Below, one piece after another: positions 49,678-57,459 of a stretch of 64,000 nt of DNA. Every line of letters starts with the position of its first letter. The stretch's first letter is position 1. The notes below the pieces were generated by a model, which was not told the origin of the DNA, made no database searches, and was given only the letters and a program-made list of their open reading frames with translations. The DNA lies in assembly GCA_963696075.1 (NCBI GenBank), contig CAVOJD010000010.1, forward strand, positions 124,001 to 188,000, written 5' to 3'. The position numbers were made by a program, and so were the translations under genes. The stretch comes from CAJQQK01 sp963696075 (GTDB taxonomy: Bacteria > Pseudomonadota > Alphaproteobacteria > Rhizobiales > Hyphomicrobiaceae).

Positions 49678-51030
49678 ATGCGTCAGATGGCGCTCGTTGG
49701 ATTTCTGCAGGCCCAGAACTGCTCGAACTATTCCTTCTCGTGGCGCCATCCCGACTCGCGCACCGACTTCACCTCGCCCGAGTTCTACGCCCACATCGCT
49801 CGCGTGCTTGAAGCGGGCAAGTTCCAGATGGCCTTCTTCGACGATCGCCTCGGCATGCCCGAGTATGAGGGCGGCGATTACGCCGACGCGATCGAGAACG
49901 GCATCCGTTGCGTCAAGATGGACCCGATGGCCTGCCTGATGCCGATGGCGATGGCGACGGAGCGCCTGGGCCTCGGCGCGACCATGTCGACGACCTACTA
50001 CGAACCCTTCCACGTCGCCCGCGCCTTCCAGACCTTCGACCTGATGACCAAGGGCCGCGGCGCCTGGAACATCGTCACCTCGCTCAATGACATCGAAGCC
50101 GCCAACATGGGCCGCGACGGCTCCATCGACCACGATTTGCGCTATGACCGCGCCGACGAGTTCGTCGAAGTGGTCCTTGGCCACTGGGACACCTGGGCCG
50201 ACGACGCGCTGATCGTCGACAAGGAGACCCGCCGCTTCGCCGATGCCTCCAAGGTCAAGCGCCTCGACCACAAGGGCCCGTATTTCAAGTCGCGCGGCCC
50301 CTTCACTGTGCCGCGTTCACCTCAGGGCCATCCGGTCCTGATCCAGGCCGGCCAGTCCGGCCGCGGCAAGCGCTTCGGCGCGACCTGGGGTGAGGCGATC
50401 TTCGTCGTCTATCCGAACCTCGAGGTCGGCAAGAAGAGCTACGCCGAACTCAAGGCCGAGTGCGCCGCCATGGGCCGCAATCCCGACGGCATGAAGATCT
50501 GCCACCTCATCAATCCGATCGTCGCCGAAACCCGCGCCGAGGCCGAGGACAAGCGCGCCTTCACCGAGACGCTCCCCATCGAAGCCGACAGCCTGATGCT
50601 GCTCTCGGAAGCCTTGAACTTCGACTTCGGCTCCAAGCCGCTCGATGAACCGTTCACGGCGGAAGAACTCGCCTCGATGACGGGCCTCCAGGCGATGCGC
50701 GACCGCGTCACCGAGGTCAAGGGCCCGAACCCCACCATCCGCGACTTCATCGAAGTCACCGAGCGTGGCCGGGTTCGCGATCCGTGGGTCGGCTCCGGCA
50801 AGGACATCGCCGACAAGATGGAAGAGTTCTTCACCGCGCCCGCCTGCGACGGCTTCGTCATCTCGGCAACCTGCGTGCCCGGAACGTATGAGGACTTCGT
50901 CAAGTTCGTCGTGCCCGAACTCCAGAAGCGCGGCATCTATCATAAGGACTACGAAGGGGCGACGCTGAGGGAAAACCTCGGCCTCGATGTCCCCGAAGTT
51001 GGCGCCTGGCGCAACCGTAACGCAAGCTGA
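49678..51030 (+). CDS. LLM-class flavin-dependent monooxygenase (NtaA/SnaA/DszA family)
   Basis: A 450-residue FMNH2-dependent monooxygenase of the bacterial luciferase-like superfamily, NtaA/SnaA/DszA branch. Typical segments are WRHPDSRTDFTSPEFYAHIA, KFQMAFFDDRLGMPEYEGGD, TKGRGAWNIVTSLND, RYDRADEFVEVVLGHWDTW and GHPVLIQAGQSGRGKRFGA. This group cleaves C–N or C–S bonds (nitrilotriacetate, EDTA, dibenzothiophene sulfone) with reduced flavin from a separate reductase, which is not encoded here. GGAGGG lies before the ATG. It heads an operon with an Ldh-family dehydrogenase and a fumarylacetoacetase-fold enzyme. Confidence 0.93.
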   Translation: MRQMALVGFLQAQNCSNYSFSWRHPDSRTDFTSPEFYAHIARVLEAGKFQMAFFDDRLGMPEYEGGDYADAIENGIRCVKMDPMACLMPMAMATERLGLGATMSTTYYEPFHVARAFQTFDLMTKGRGAWNIVTSLNDIEAANMGRDGSIDHDLRYDRADEFVEVVLGHWDTWADDALIVDKETRRFADASKVKRLDHKGPYFKSRGPFTVPRSPQGHPVLIQAGQSGRGKRFGATWGEAIFVVYPNLEVGKKSYAELKAECAAMGRNPDGMKICHLINPIVAETRAEAEDKRAFTETLPIEADSLMLLSEALNFDFGSKPLDEPFTAEELASMTGLQAMRDRVTEVKGPNPTIRDFIEVTERGRVRDPWVGSGKDIADKMEEFFTAPACDGFVISATCVPGTYEDFVKFVVPELQKRGIYHKDYEGATLRENLGLDVPEVGAWRNRNAS

Positions 51031-51047
51031 AACAAGGACCAGGCACC

Positions 51048-52097
51048 ATGCCCGTCATCGCCCACGACCGCCTCCAGGGTCTGATCGCGAAGCTGCTCGT
51101 TGCCAACGGCGCGAGCGAAGAAGAAGCCGCGATCGTCTCGCGCCACTCGGTTGCCGCCAACCTCGCCGGCCACGACAGCCACGGCGTCATCCAGATCCCG
51201 ATCTATATCGACCGCATCCACAAGGGTCATATCGTCCCCGGCGCCCCCTTCGAGATCAAGCAGGAAAGCCCGACCTCGACCGTCATCGACGGCAACTGGG
51301 GCTTCGGCTACGTCGTCTCGGAACGCGCCACCAAGATCACGATCGAGAAGGCGAAACAGTCAAACGTGGCCGCTTGCACGATCGTCCGCCAGAGCCACAT
51401 CGGCCGCGTTGCAGCCTACCCCTTGATGGCCGCGCGCGAGGGCATGATCGCGATCATGACGGCGGATTCTGGCCGCGGGCCGAAGCACGTCGCACCGTTC
51501 GGCGGCACCGAGCCCCGCCTCGGCACCAACCCGATTTGCATCGCCGTGCCCTCGGCGCTGGGCGAACCGCTCGTCCACGACATGGCAACGTCTGCCGTCG
51601 CCGTCGGCAAGATCAAGCTCGCGCAGGCCAAAGGGGTTGCAATCCCTGAAGGCTGGATCGTCGATGCCGACGGTAACCCGACGACTGACCCGAACGCCTA
51701 CGGCAAGGGCGCCGTCCTCCTGCCCCTCGGCGGCCCCGAGGGCCACAAGGGCTACGGCCTCTCCGCGATGGTCGAGATCCTCTCAGCCCTCCTGCCGGGC
51801 CTCGGCTTCGGCGTCGAGCCGACCGGTCGCCACAACGACGGCTGCTTCCTCGCCATGTTCAAGGTCTCCGCCTTTCGCGATCTCGACACGTTCAAACAGG
51901 AAGTCGCCGACTTCGCGAAATACCTGAAGGACACGCCCCCCCAGAAGGGCGTCGGCGAAGTCCTCTATCCCGGCGAGATCGAACAGCGCAACGAAGCCGA
52001 GCGGCGCAAATCGGGCGTTCCGGTCGACGACAAGACGTGGAGCCAGCTCAAGGAAATGGGCGAGAAGCACGGCTTTGGCGACGCGTTCGCAGCCTGA
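51048..52097 (+). CDS. Ldh family oxidoreductase, copy 2
   Basis: A 349-residue type-2 malate/lactate dehydrogenase family enzyme. The marks are NLAGHDSHGVIQIPIYIDRI, RQSHIGRVAAYPLMAAREGM with the catalytic His, GTNPICIAVPS and GPEGHKGYGLSAMVEILSAL. It shares the family tail LYPGEIEQRNEAERR with copy 1 at 46.8 kb (LYTPGEIEADLEVKFRREG). It begins 17 bases after the LLM monooxygenase and ends 22 bases before the FAH-fold gene. It probably oxidises a 2-hydroxy acid produced in the same pathway. Confidence 0.92.
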   Translation: MPVIAHDRLQGLIAKLLVANGASEEEAAIVSRHSVAANLAGHDSHGVIQIPIYIDRIHKGHIVPGAPFEIKQESPTSTVIDGNWGFGYVVSERATKITIEKAKQSNVAACTIVRQSHIGRVAAYPLMAAREGMIAIMTADSGRGPKHVAPFGGTEPRLGTNPICIAVPSALGEPLVHDMATSAVAVGKIKLAQAKGVAIPEGWIVDADGNPTTDPNAYGKGAVLLPLGGPEGHKGYGLSAMVEILSALLPGLGFGVEPTGRHNDGCFLAMFKVSAFRDLDTFKQEVADFAKYLKDTPPQKGVGEVLYPGEIEQRNEAERRKSGVPVDDKTWSQLKEMGEKHGFGDAFAA

Positions 52098-52119
52098 CCC
52101 GCAACTAAGGAAATAACCG

Positions 52120-52908
52120 ATGCGTTGGATCCGCTACACCGCTGCCGGCAAGACGTCTTACGGCATCCTCGACGGCGAAACGATCACCGAAGTCAGCGGT
52201 GATCCGTTCACCGGCTACGAGGAGACATCGACGACCCGGAAACTCTCCAATGTGCGCATCGAGGTTCCCGTCATCCCGAAGACGTTCTATGCGGTTGGCT
52301 TCAATTACCCCGAACACGTCCGCGAAGTCGCAAAGCGCCAAGGTATCGAACCCAACCTGCCAACCCAGCCTGACGTCGGCTATCGCGCCAACAACGCGCT
52401 GATCGCGGATGGCGAGGCCATCGTCATTCCCTCGAATGCGACCGAGAAGATCCACTACGAGGGCGAGATCGTCGTCGTCATCGGCAAGGAAGCCAAGCAC
52501 CTGAGCGAGGCAAACGCGCTCTCCTGCGTGCTGGGCTACACCATCGGCAACGATGTCTCCGAACGCTCCTGGCAGGCCGGTGACCGCACGCTGTGGCGCG
52601 CCAAGAACACCGACACCTTCAAGCCGATGGGCCCCTGGATCGAGACCGAGGTCGACGACCTCGACAAGCTCGAGACGATCGTGCGCCTCAACGGCGAAGA
52701 ACAGATCCGCTTCAAGACCAACGCGATGCTGTTCGGCATCCAGCAATACATCGCCAAGATCACCGAGGTCATTACGCTCTATCCCGGCGACGTCATCTGG
52801 ATGGGCACCGACGGCAACTCTCCGGACCTGAAACACGGCGACATCGTCGAAGTCGAGATCACCGGCATCGGCAAGCTCAGGAACCCGGTGAAGCGCGAAG
52901 CGGGTTGA
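52120..52908 (+). CDS. Fumarylacetoacetate hydrolase family protein
   Basis: A 262-residue FAH-fold enzyme. The metal-ligand set is in IHYEGEIVVVIGKEAKHL (Glu-x-Glu), followed by CVLGYTIGNDVSERSWQ with the third acidic ligand, then PMGPWIETEVDDLD. The C-terminal GDVIWMGTDGNSPDLKHGDI is the family closing motif (GTPxGVG replaced by GTDGNSP). Family members hydrolyse C–C bonds, decarboxylate oxaloacetate or hydrate dienoates. Third gene of the LLM–Ldh–FAH operon, with AAGGAAATAACCG before the ATG. Confidence 0.92.
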   Translation: MRWIRYTAAGKTSYGILDGETITEVSGDPFTGYEETSTTRKLSNVRIEVPVIPKTFYAVGFNYPEHVREVAKRQGIEPNLPTQPDVGYRANNALIADGEAIVIPSNATEKIHYEGEIVVVIGKEAKHLSEANALSCVLGYTIGNDVSERSWQAGDRTLWRAKNTDTFKPMGPWIETEVDDLDKLETIVRLNGEEQIRFKTNAMLFGIQQYIAKITEVITLYPGDVIWMGTDGNSPDLKHGDIVEVEITGIGKLRNPVKREAG

Positions 52909-53013
52909 GAGGTGGCTTGATGGTCTGCAGGCGTCGTTCGGACGGATTGGCGTCACTTCCCGCGATGCGCTAACACTCGCTCCGGCGCAGGGCGAAGCGA
53001 GCGGGCGAGGGGA

Positions 53014-54432
53014 ATGCTTTCGAGACTTATCGGCTTTCTCAAGAGTGAAGGTGGCGCCTACCTCGGGCTCATCGGGGGTGTCCTGACGGTCTATTCAGGC
53101 TTTCAGGACGTCATCACGCTCGCAAGTTGGGCGCAGGCGCTTGTCGAACACTTCCTCGCCGCGACGACGTGGGTCTGGTCCCAACTACTCGCCTGGATGC
53201 CGCGCCCGATCCGTCCCATCGACGCGACGTTCCTCAACCTGAGCGTCTTCACAACGTTTTTCGCGCTCTCCTATCTGCGTCGCGGCCACCGCGCGGCTCG
53301 CAAGCTGGCAGAGGTGCAATGGACTGCTGAAGCCCTTGCGGCTGTCGGGATGGTGATCGCCGGCGGCATTATATTTGCTGCCGGTTTCGCTGGCGCCAGC
53401 ACGACCTTCGCCAGCGAGACCTATGGAGCTTTGCTGGATCGTGTCGCAGCCGCGCCCCCAGGTCCGGCGCGAGACGCAGCATCCTGGGACTTTATCTCAA
53501 TCGTCTCTGGCTTTTTGGAGCCGATTGACACGATGATGCAGAGCCTCGGCTACGGTGTGGACACGCCGTTTCTCGAACGCATAGAAGCCGTCGTTTGGGT
53601 CTGGGTCATTTTGATGGTCATCCTGATCGTGCTCCCCGTCATTCTCATCGACGTGATCGGTCGGGTGCTCGGCTATGAACGCGATACGCACTCTGGCTGT
53701 CCGCAACGCCTGGCGCTTCAATCTCGCTTGCCTTCTCGTCTTTGCTTTGAACTATGTCGCGACACTGCACACGGGGCTCTGCAGCGACCCGAACAAGGCC
53801 GGCGCGGCGGCTGCAATCTGCAACCTGTTATGAGGGGTGCGATGCGGCGTGCGTTCTTGATTTTGGTCGCGCTGGTAGCGCCTGCCGCTTTCGCCTTACC
53901 GGCCCATGCGCATGACCTCAGCCTCGGCGATCAGATGCTCCAACCGGTGATGGCCGCGCAGTCGCTTTTGCCGCTGCTCGCCGTCGCCCTCGTCTGCCGC
54001 CAGAACGCGCATATCGCAATCGGCCGCGCGCTGGCCGTCATCCTGGGCATTGGCCTCTGCCTTGGACTTGCCCTGCGGGTCTATCTCGCGCCGGACGAGA
54101 TCGCCTATGTGCCGGCCCTCCTTCTCGCAGCCGTGACCGGCGGCATCGCAGCCGCCGCGCGCCGCCTGCCGTCCGCCCTCATTGGGGTGTTCATCCTCGG
54201 CCTCGGCTTCGCCGTCGGCGCCAACGTCCACACCGAGACGACCAGTTGGCTCGACATCCTGCCTGCGCTGGCCGCTACTTTCTTCGCGACGTTCGCGCTC
54301 CTGCTTCTGATCTCGGAAACCGCCCCGCACATCGAGCACGACTGGCACGCGATTGCGCTGCGCATCGCGGGGTCGTGGATCGTCGCGGCGGCGGTGATTG
54401 CGCTGGCGCTCTCGCTGCGTGGTATCTCCTGA
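53014..54432 (+). CDS. Open frame spanning an unknown membrane protein and a HupE-like protein (possibly two genes or a frameshift)
   Basis: One continuous 472-codon frame, but its parts do not fit together well. Codons 1 to about 222 encode a membrane protein with a hydrophobic start, helices near 75–95, 108–130 and 190–215, and weaker codon bias than the neighbours. Codons about 225–272 read as basic, Arg-rich, non-membrane sequence, while the +1 frame over the same bases gives a sensible membrane peptide (53675–53833). From codon 273 the frame becomes a second membrane protein with its own signal peptide. Either the ORF is a true fusion, or the first gene's stop has been lost or shifted. 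I do not recognise the first part. Confidence 0.5.
   Translation: MLSRLIGFLKSEGGAYLGLIGGVLTVYSGFQDVITLASWAQALVEHFLAATTWVWSQLLAWMPRPIRPIDATFLNLSVFTTFFALSYLRRGHRAARKLAEVQWTAEALAAVGMVIAGGIIFAAGFAGASTTFASETYGALLDRVAAAPPGPARDAASWDFISIVSGFLEPIDTMMQSLGYGVDTPFLERIEAVVWVWVILMVILIVLPVILIDVIGRVLGYERDTHSGCPQRLALQSRLPSRLCFELCRDTAHGALQRPEQGRRGGCNLQPVMRGAMRRAFLILVALVAPAAFALPAHAHDLSLGDQMLQPVMAAQSLLPLLAVALVCRQNAHIAIGRALAVILGIGLCLGLALRVYLAPDEIAYVPALLLAAVTGGIAAAARRLPSALIGVFILGLGFAVGANVHTETTSWLDILPALAATFFATFALLLLISETAPHIEHDWHAIALRIAGSWIVAAAVIALALSLRGIS
53675..53833 (+). CDS. Small membrane ORF in an overlapping frame (52 aa), or displaced C terminus of the preceding protein
   Basis: In the +1 frame relative to the surrounding long ORF, starting MNAIRTLAVRNAWRFNLACL and continuing through a hydrophobic stretch (LLVFALNYVATLHTGLC) to the stop at 53831–53833. 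That stop overlaps an ATG (ATGA) which begins the HupE-like segment, the same four-base coupling used by several genes in this window. No clear ribosome site precedes the ATG. If a one-base indel lies just upstream, this would be the real end of the 53014 gene. Confidence 0.45.
   Translation: MNAIRTLAVRNAWRFNLACLLVFALNYVATLHTGLCSDPNKAGAAAAICNLL
53830..54432 (+). CDS. HupE/UreJ-like membrane protein
   Basis: A 200-residue segment with its own start and signal peptide: MRGAMRRAFLILVALVAPAA followed by FALPAHAH with a probable cleavage after AHA. Then come about six hydrophobic helices (SLLPLLAVALVCRQ, LAVILGIGLCLGLALRV, YVPALLLAAVTGGIAAA, ALIGVFILGLGFAVGAN, FFATFALLLLISETA and the last helix). 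The layout and a His-led N terminus resemble HupE/UreJ metal permeases, but the HupE HPxxGxDH motif is only partly recognisable (LGDQMLQPVMAAQSLLPLLA). It is in frame with the 53014 ORF, and I favour a separate start here because of the ATGA overlap. Confidence 0.55.
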   Translation: MRGAMRRAFLILVALVAPAAFALPAHAHDLSLGDQMLQPVMAAQSLLPLLAVALVCRQNAHIAIGRALAVILGIGLCLGLALRVYLAPDEIAYVPALLLAAVTGGIAAAARRLPSALIGVFILGLGFAVGANVHTETTSWLDILPALAATFFATFALLLLISETAPHIEHDWHAIALRIAGSWIVAAAVIALALSLRGIS

Positions 54433-54465
54433 TCGGCGCCGGGCTCCGGCCTTGACCCAAAGCCG

Positions 54466-54993
54466 TCACAGATCCCGTGCAAGCCGGTCCGCAATCACGC
54501 CGAGCCGCTCGGTCGCATCGCGGCCGCTGAAATAGGTCTCATCATCAAAATAGACCGTCTCACCCGAGCGGCTCAAGGCTTTGCGAACCGTTCGGCCTAA
54601 CGCGCGGTCATAGGCGCTCTGCAGGCGATTCGTGGAGCCAACGTCTGGCGAAACGAACGGATGCAACACCTCGCCGTTCGGATCGCGCCGTCCTTTCAGA
54701 ACCACGATTGTCTCGAAGCTCTGGCTGAAATTTGTCAGCGTAGAATCGCGATCCGAGGCCGCCGCATAAATGAGCCACGCGACGGCGGCTGCATCACCAT
54801 CATGCATTTCGACGATGTCGCGCTCAGCTTCGATATTGATAACCGGCGTTACACCGGCGATTTTGCCGCTCGCGACGAGTTCATCCCGGAAGTCTCGGAT
54901 CACCGTGCGGGCGCTCGTGCTCGACAGAAATTCACTGGCATGCCGGGGCGAGGCGAGAAATTCACGGACGTCCAGATCATCGTAGCCGGCCAT
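54466..54993 (-). CDS. Hypothetical protein
   Basis: A 175-residue soluble protein I do not recognise. It is mixed α/β in appearance (DVREFLASPRHASEFLSSTS; VINIEAERDIVEMHDGDAAA; RLQSAYDRALGRTVRKALSR), with no Cys, no membrane helix and no familiar nucleotide or metal motif. The FETIVVLKGRRDPNGEV strand–turn may be a core hairpin. Codon usage resembles its neighbours. It lies 15 bases after the AhpD-like gene on the same strand, so it is probably the second gene of that transcript, and it converges with the HupE-like gene. Confidence 0.7.
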   Translation of the reverse strand: MAGYDDLDVREFLASPRHASEFLSSTSARTVIRDFRDELVASGKIAGVTPVINIEAERDIVEMHDGDAAAVAWLIYAAASDRDSTLTNFSQSFETIVVLKGRRDPNGEVLHPFVSPDVGSTNRLQSAYDRALGRTVRKALSRSGETVYFDDETYFSGRDATERLGVIADRLARDL

Positions 54994-55008
54994 CCGTGAA
55001 CCTGTCCT

Positions 55009-55590
55009 TTATTTGCGCCGCAGCGCCTCGTGCGCACCATCATCGACCTTGATGCCAAGCCCGGCGTTGAGCCGGTTGGTCGCGTTGAAGATCGCGACGA
55101 TCTGAACCGTCTCGGCGATCTCGTCTTCCTTGAGCCCGGCTTCGCGCAGCTCATCGAGGTCGTCTTCACTCGCCATGTCACAGTGAAGCGTCAGGTTCGA
55201 GGCGAATTCCGCCAGCGCACGCTCCCGCGTAGAGAGCTCCGCCCGGCGCCAATTGGCAAGCAGAATATCCGAGTTGCGCTTGTCCATGCCGTGCGCCTCG
55301 AGTGCGCCCGCGTGCGTGATGATGCACGCTTCGCAACGGTTCTCGAGGCTGACGACCAGCGCGATCAGCTCCCGCTCGCGCCCCGAGAGTTTGCAGTCAT
55401 CACTGCGCATCAGCCGGTTGACGTAGCCCTGGAACAGCGCGAGGCGGTCCGGCTCGAAGGGCATCTTGAGGAATTCGCGGACATAGCCGAGCCGCTTCTG
55501 GCTCTCCTCCCACATCTCAGCGATCTTCGGCGCCGGTTTGGTGACATTGTCGAGGCGCAGCCACGAGGCGCGTTTCGGATCGTGCGGCAT
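55009..55590 (-). CDS. Carboxymuconolactone-decarboxylase/AhpD-like peroxidase-related protein
   Basis: A 193-residue protein of the AhpD-like alkylhydroperoxidase group. The active-site motif is NRCEACIITHAGALEAHG, a C-x2-C-x3-H pattern that forms the peroxidatic disulfide with its proton-relay His. It matches the 'uncharacterised peroxidase-related enzyme' subgroup, with LKEDEIAETVQIVAIFNATN as the second conserved helix. These are small all-helical enzymes that form trimers or hexamers. It probably removes organic peroxides with a thiol partner; a decarboxylase role is less likely because two Cys are present. It begins the transcript that continues into the unknown 175-residue gene. Confidence 0.88.
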   Translation of the reverse strand: MPHDPKRASWLRLDNVTKPAPKIAEMWEESQKRLGYVREFLKMPFEPDRLALFQGYVNRLMRSDDCKLSGRERELIALVVSLENRCEACIITHAGALEAHGMDKRNSDILLANWRRAELSTRERALAEFASNLTLHCDMASEDDLDELREAGLKEDEIAETVQIVAIFNATNRLNAGLGIKVDDGAHEALRRK

Positions 55591-55659
55591 GGGGCGGTTC
55601 CTTGTTTTCTTCGTATACGCGCATCATCCGTCGAAGACGGCCCCGCCTCAAGTCCCAAA

Positions 55660-55719
55660 CAAGGGAGGGTTCGGGAGGTCCCCTCCCGAGCGGGTCCGGG
55701 CGGCAGCCCGGTTGCGCAG
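55660..55719. repeat. Structured intergenic element, copy 2
   Basis: Between the DUF1289 gene's end and the AhpD-like gene's start, both on the reverse strand. Stem 1 pairs TCGGGAGG (55671–55678) with CCTCCCGA (55682–55689); stem 2 pairs CCGGGC (55696–55701) with GCCCGG (55706–55711) around GGCA; GCGCAGC follows. Against copy 1 several stem positions have changed on both sides so that pairing is kept. No T-tract. Confidence 0.8.
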
Positions 55720-55723
55720 CAAA

Positions 55724-56566
55724 TCACGCCGGCGCCAACGCCGCCGCCAGCCAGTCCGGATCATCCGCCTCGAAGATCGCGCCGGCGACAAAGGCCTTGG
55801 CAATTTTGATGTCTGTGGGAGCGTTGGCATCATCCGCCGGCGGCTCGGCCACAAGAACCGGATTCCGTGTGTCGATGGTCCCGAGCGCGTTTGCAATGCT
55901 GAGCCGAATGTCCGAACCGGCCAGCACGTCAGGCAGGCGCGCAGCCGTCGCGGCCCAATCGAGGCCTTCGAAAACGGCAGCCACGTTGTCCAGATCTGAT
56001 CGCGCACCAACCAGCCAGGCGCGTGAATAAGCGTCGGGCGCGGCAAGTTCCACCGCAGTCTCATAAGGTGGAGCAAGTGTCTCGGCTTCGCGCGCGGCAA
56101 GTCCCTTCGGCAACACGAAAACGGCGGTGTCCATGCCTGCCCGATCGGGATCCCGTTGGAAGCCGAATACGCGCACCTTCTCATGTGCCCGGACCGGAAA
56201 ATCAGCCGCCAAACCCGCGTTATTCGTGGCGGGCCGGTCTTGTGGTCCGACGTGAAGATGGCCTTCGACGGCCGGAGTCACGATCCGCCATCGCCCGGTG
56301 GCCTGCTGAAACGTGCGCGGTATGAACGCGGCCACGACATGGTGCGTCGCGGCCAGCCGGAACGATCGGAAGCCGAATGCCGCCAGCCGGCTCGGCAACT
56401 CGGCCCACACCGCCGACTGACCCGCAGGTGACAGATCGGCCCAGGTGGCGATTTCATCGCTGGTCCGCCCGCACCCGTAGCAGGTGTCACCCCTGAGCGT
56501 GCACACGCCAACACACGGGCTCGGCACTACCGGCGCGCTCACACCACCCATTTCCGCCTCGCTCAT
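55724..56566 (-). CDS. DUF1289 domain fused to an unknown C-terminal region
   Basis: A 280-residue protein. Residues about 10–60 are a DUF1289 domain: SPCVGVCTLRGDTCYGCGRT then SDEIATWADLS, with four Cys that probably bind a metal or cluster. DUF1289 proteins are usually about 60–90 residues alone. The remaining 220 residues (RSFRLAATHHVVAAFIPRTF; FGFQRDPDRAGMDTAVFVLP; RAWLVGARSDLDNVAAVFEG) match nothing I know and look soluble. I use the ATG at 56566; one at 56587 is possible. The gene is divergent from the CoA-transferase operon. Confidence 0.8.
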   Translation of the reverse strand: MSEAEMGGVSAPVVPSPCVGVCTLRGDTCYGCGRTSDEIATWADLSPAGQSAVWAELPSRLAAFGFRSFRLAATHHVVAAFIPRTFQQATGRWRIVTPAVEGHLHVGPQDRPATNNAGLAADFPVRAHEKVRVFGFQRDPDRAGMDTAVFVLPKGLAAREAETLAPPYETAVELAAPDAYSRAWLVGARSDLDNVAAVFEGLDWAATAARLPDVLAGSDIRLSIANALGTIDTRNPVLVAEPPADDANAPTDIKIAKAFVAGAIFEADDPDWLAAALAPA

Positions 56567-56742
56567 GCCTGACGTTTCCTTCACCAATCCGCCGCAGTGT
56601 CACCAGATCTCATCTACGCGTGGCGCGATCCAATGGATGATTTGCGCCCGCGCCCTTTATCATCGACCGGGCCAGCGCTGGATTTCACCGCCGCTGGATG
56701 CCATAGCTCATCCTCACACGCAATGTAGGCCCGGAGGCAATC

Positions 56743-57459
56743 TTGATCGATAAGCGCATGACCAGTGTGACCGAGGCCGTCGCCGACATCGAGGATGGCG
56801 CGAGCGTCCTGGTCAGTGGTTTCGGCGGCGCCGGCAGCCCCATCGACCTGCTTCACGCCCTGCTGGACCAGGGGGCCAAGGATCTCACGCTGATCTCGAA
56901 CAACGCCGGCAATGGCATGATCGGCATGGCCGCATTGATGGCAGCCGGCCGGGTCCGCAAGATCGTGTGCTCGTTCCCGCGGTCATCGCGCAGCGAGGTT
57001 TTCACCGAGACCTACCGCGCCGGCAAGATCGAACTCGAGGTCGTCCCCCAGGGCACGCTCGCCGAACGCATCCGCTGCGGCGGCGCCGGGATCCCCGCGT
57101 TCTATACCCCGACTTCGGCCGGCACGCCGCTCGAAGAAGGCAAAGAAGTCCGCGAAATCGACGGCGTGCGCTGCGTCCTCGAGCCCGCGATCAAAGCCGA
57201 CGTCGCCCTTGTGAAGGCCTTGGCTGCCGACCGCTGGGGCAATCTGATCTACCACAAGTCGGCGCGCAATTTCGGACCCATCATGTGCACCGCCGCTGCC
57301 AAAGCGATCGTCCAGGTCAAACAGTTCGTCGAACTCGGCGACCTTGACCCCGAAGTCATCGTCACGCCCGGCATTTATGTTGATCGCGCCGTGCTCGTTG
57401 AGAACCCGCTCGAAGAGGAAACGCTACTCCTCGCGGGCGAGGAAAGGAGACCGCAATGA
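56743..57459 (+). CDS. 3-oxoacid CoA-transferase, subunit A
   Basis: A 238-residue α subunit of a class I CoA-transferase (SCOT-type), moving CoA from succinyl-CoA to a 3-oxoacid such as acetoacetate or 3-oxoadipate. The motifs are GASVLVSGFGGAGSPIDLLHAL (the G-rich CoA site), DLTLISNNAG, and FYTPTSAGTPLEEGKE with the ADRWGNLIYHKSARNFGPI segment. The start is TTG at 56743, with GGAGG five bases upstream; an ATG at 56758 is an alternative. Its stop overlaps the subunit B start (ATGA). Whether the substrate is acetoacetate (AtoDA/ScoAB) or 3-oxoadipate (PcaIJ) cannot be settled from sequence. Confidence 0.93.
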   Translation: MIDKRMTSVTEAVADIEDGASVLVSGFGGAGSPIDLLHALLDQGAKDLTLISNNAGNGMIGMAALMAAGRVRKIVCSFPRSSRSEVFTETYRAGKIELEVVPQGTLAERIRCGGAGIPAFYTPTSAGTPLEEGKEVREIDGVRCVLEPAIKADVALVKALAADRWGNLIYHKSARNFGPIMCTAAAKAIVQVKQFVELGDLDPEVIVTPGIYVDRAVLVENPLEEETLLLAGEERRPQ

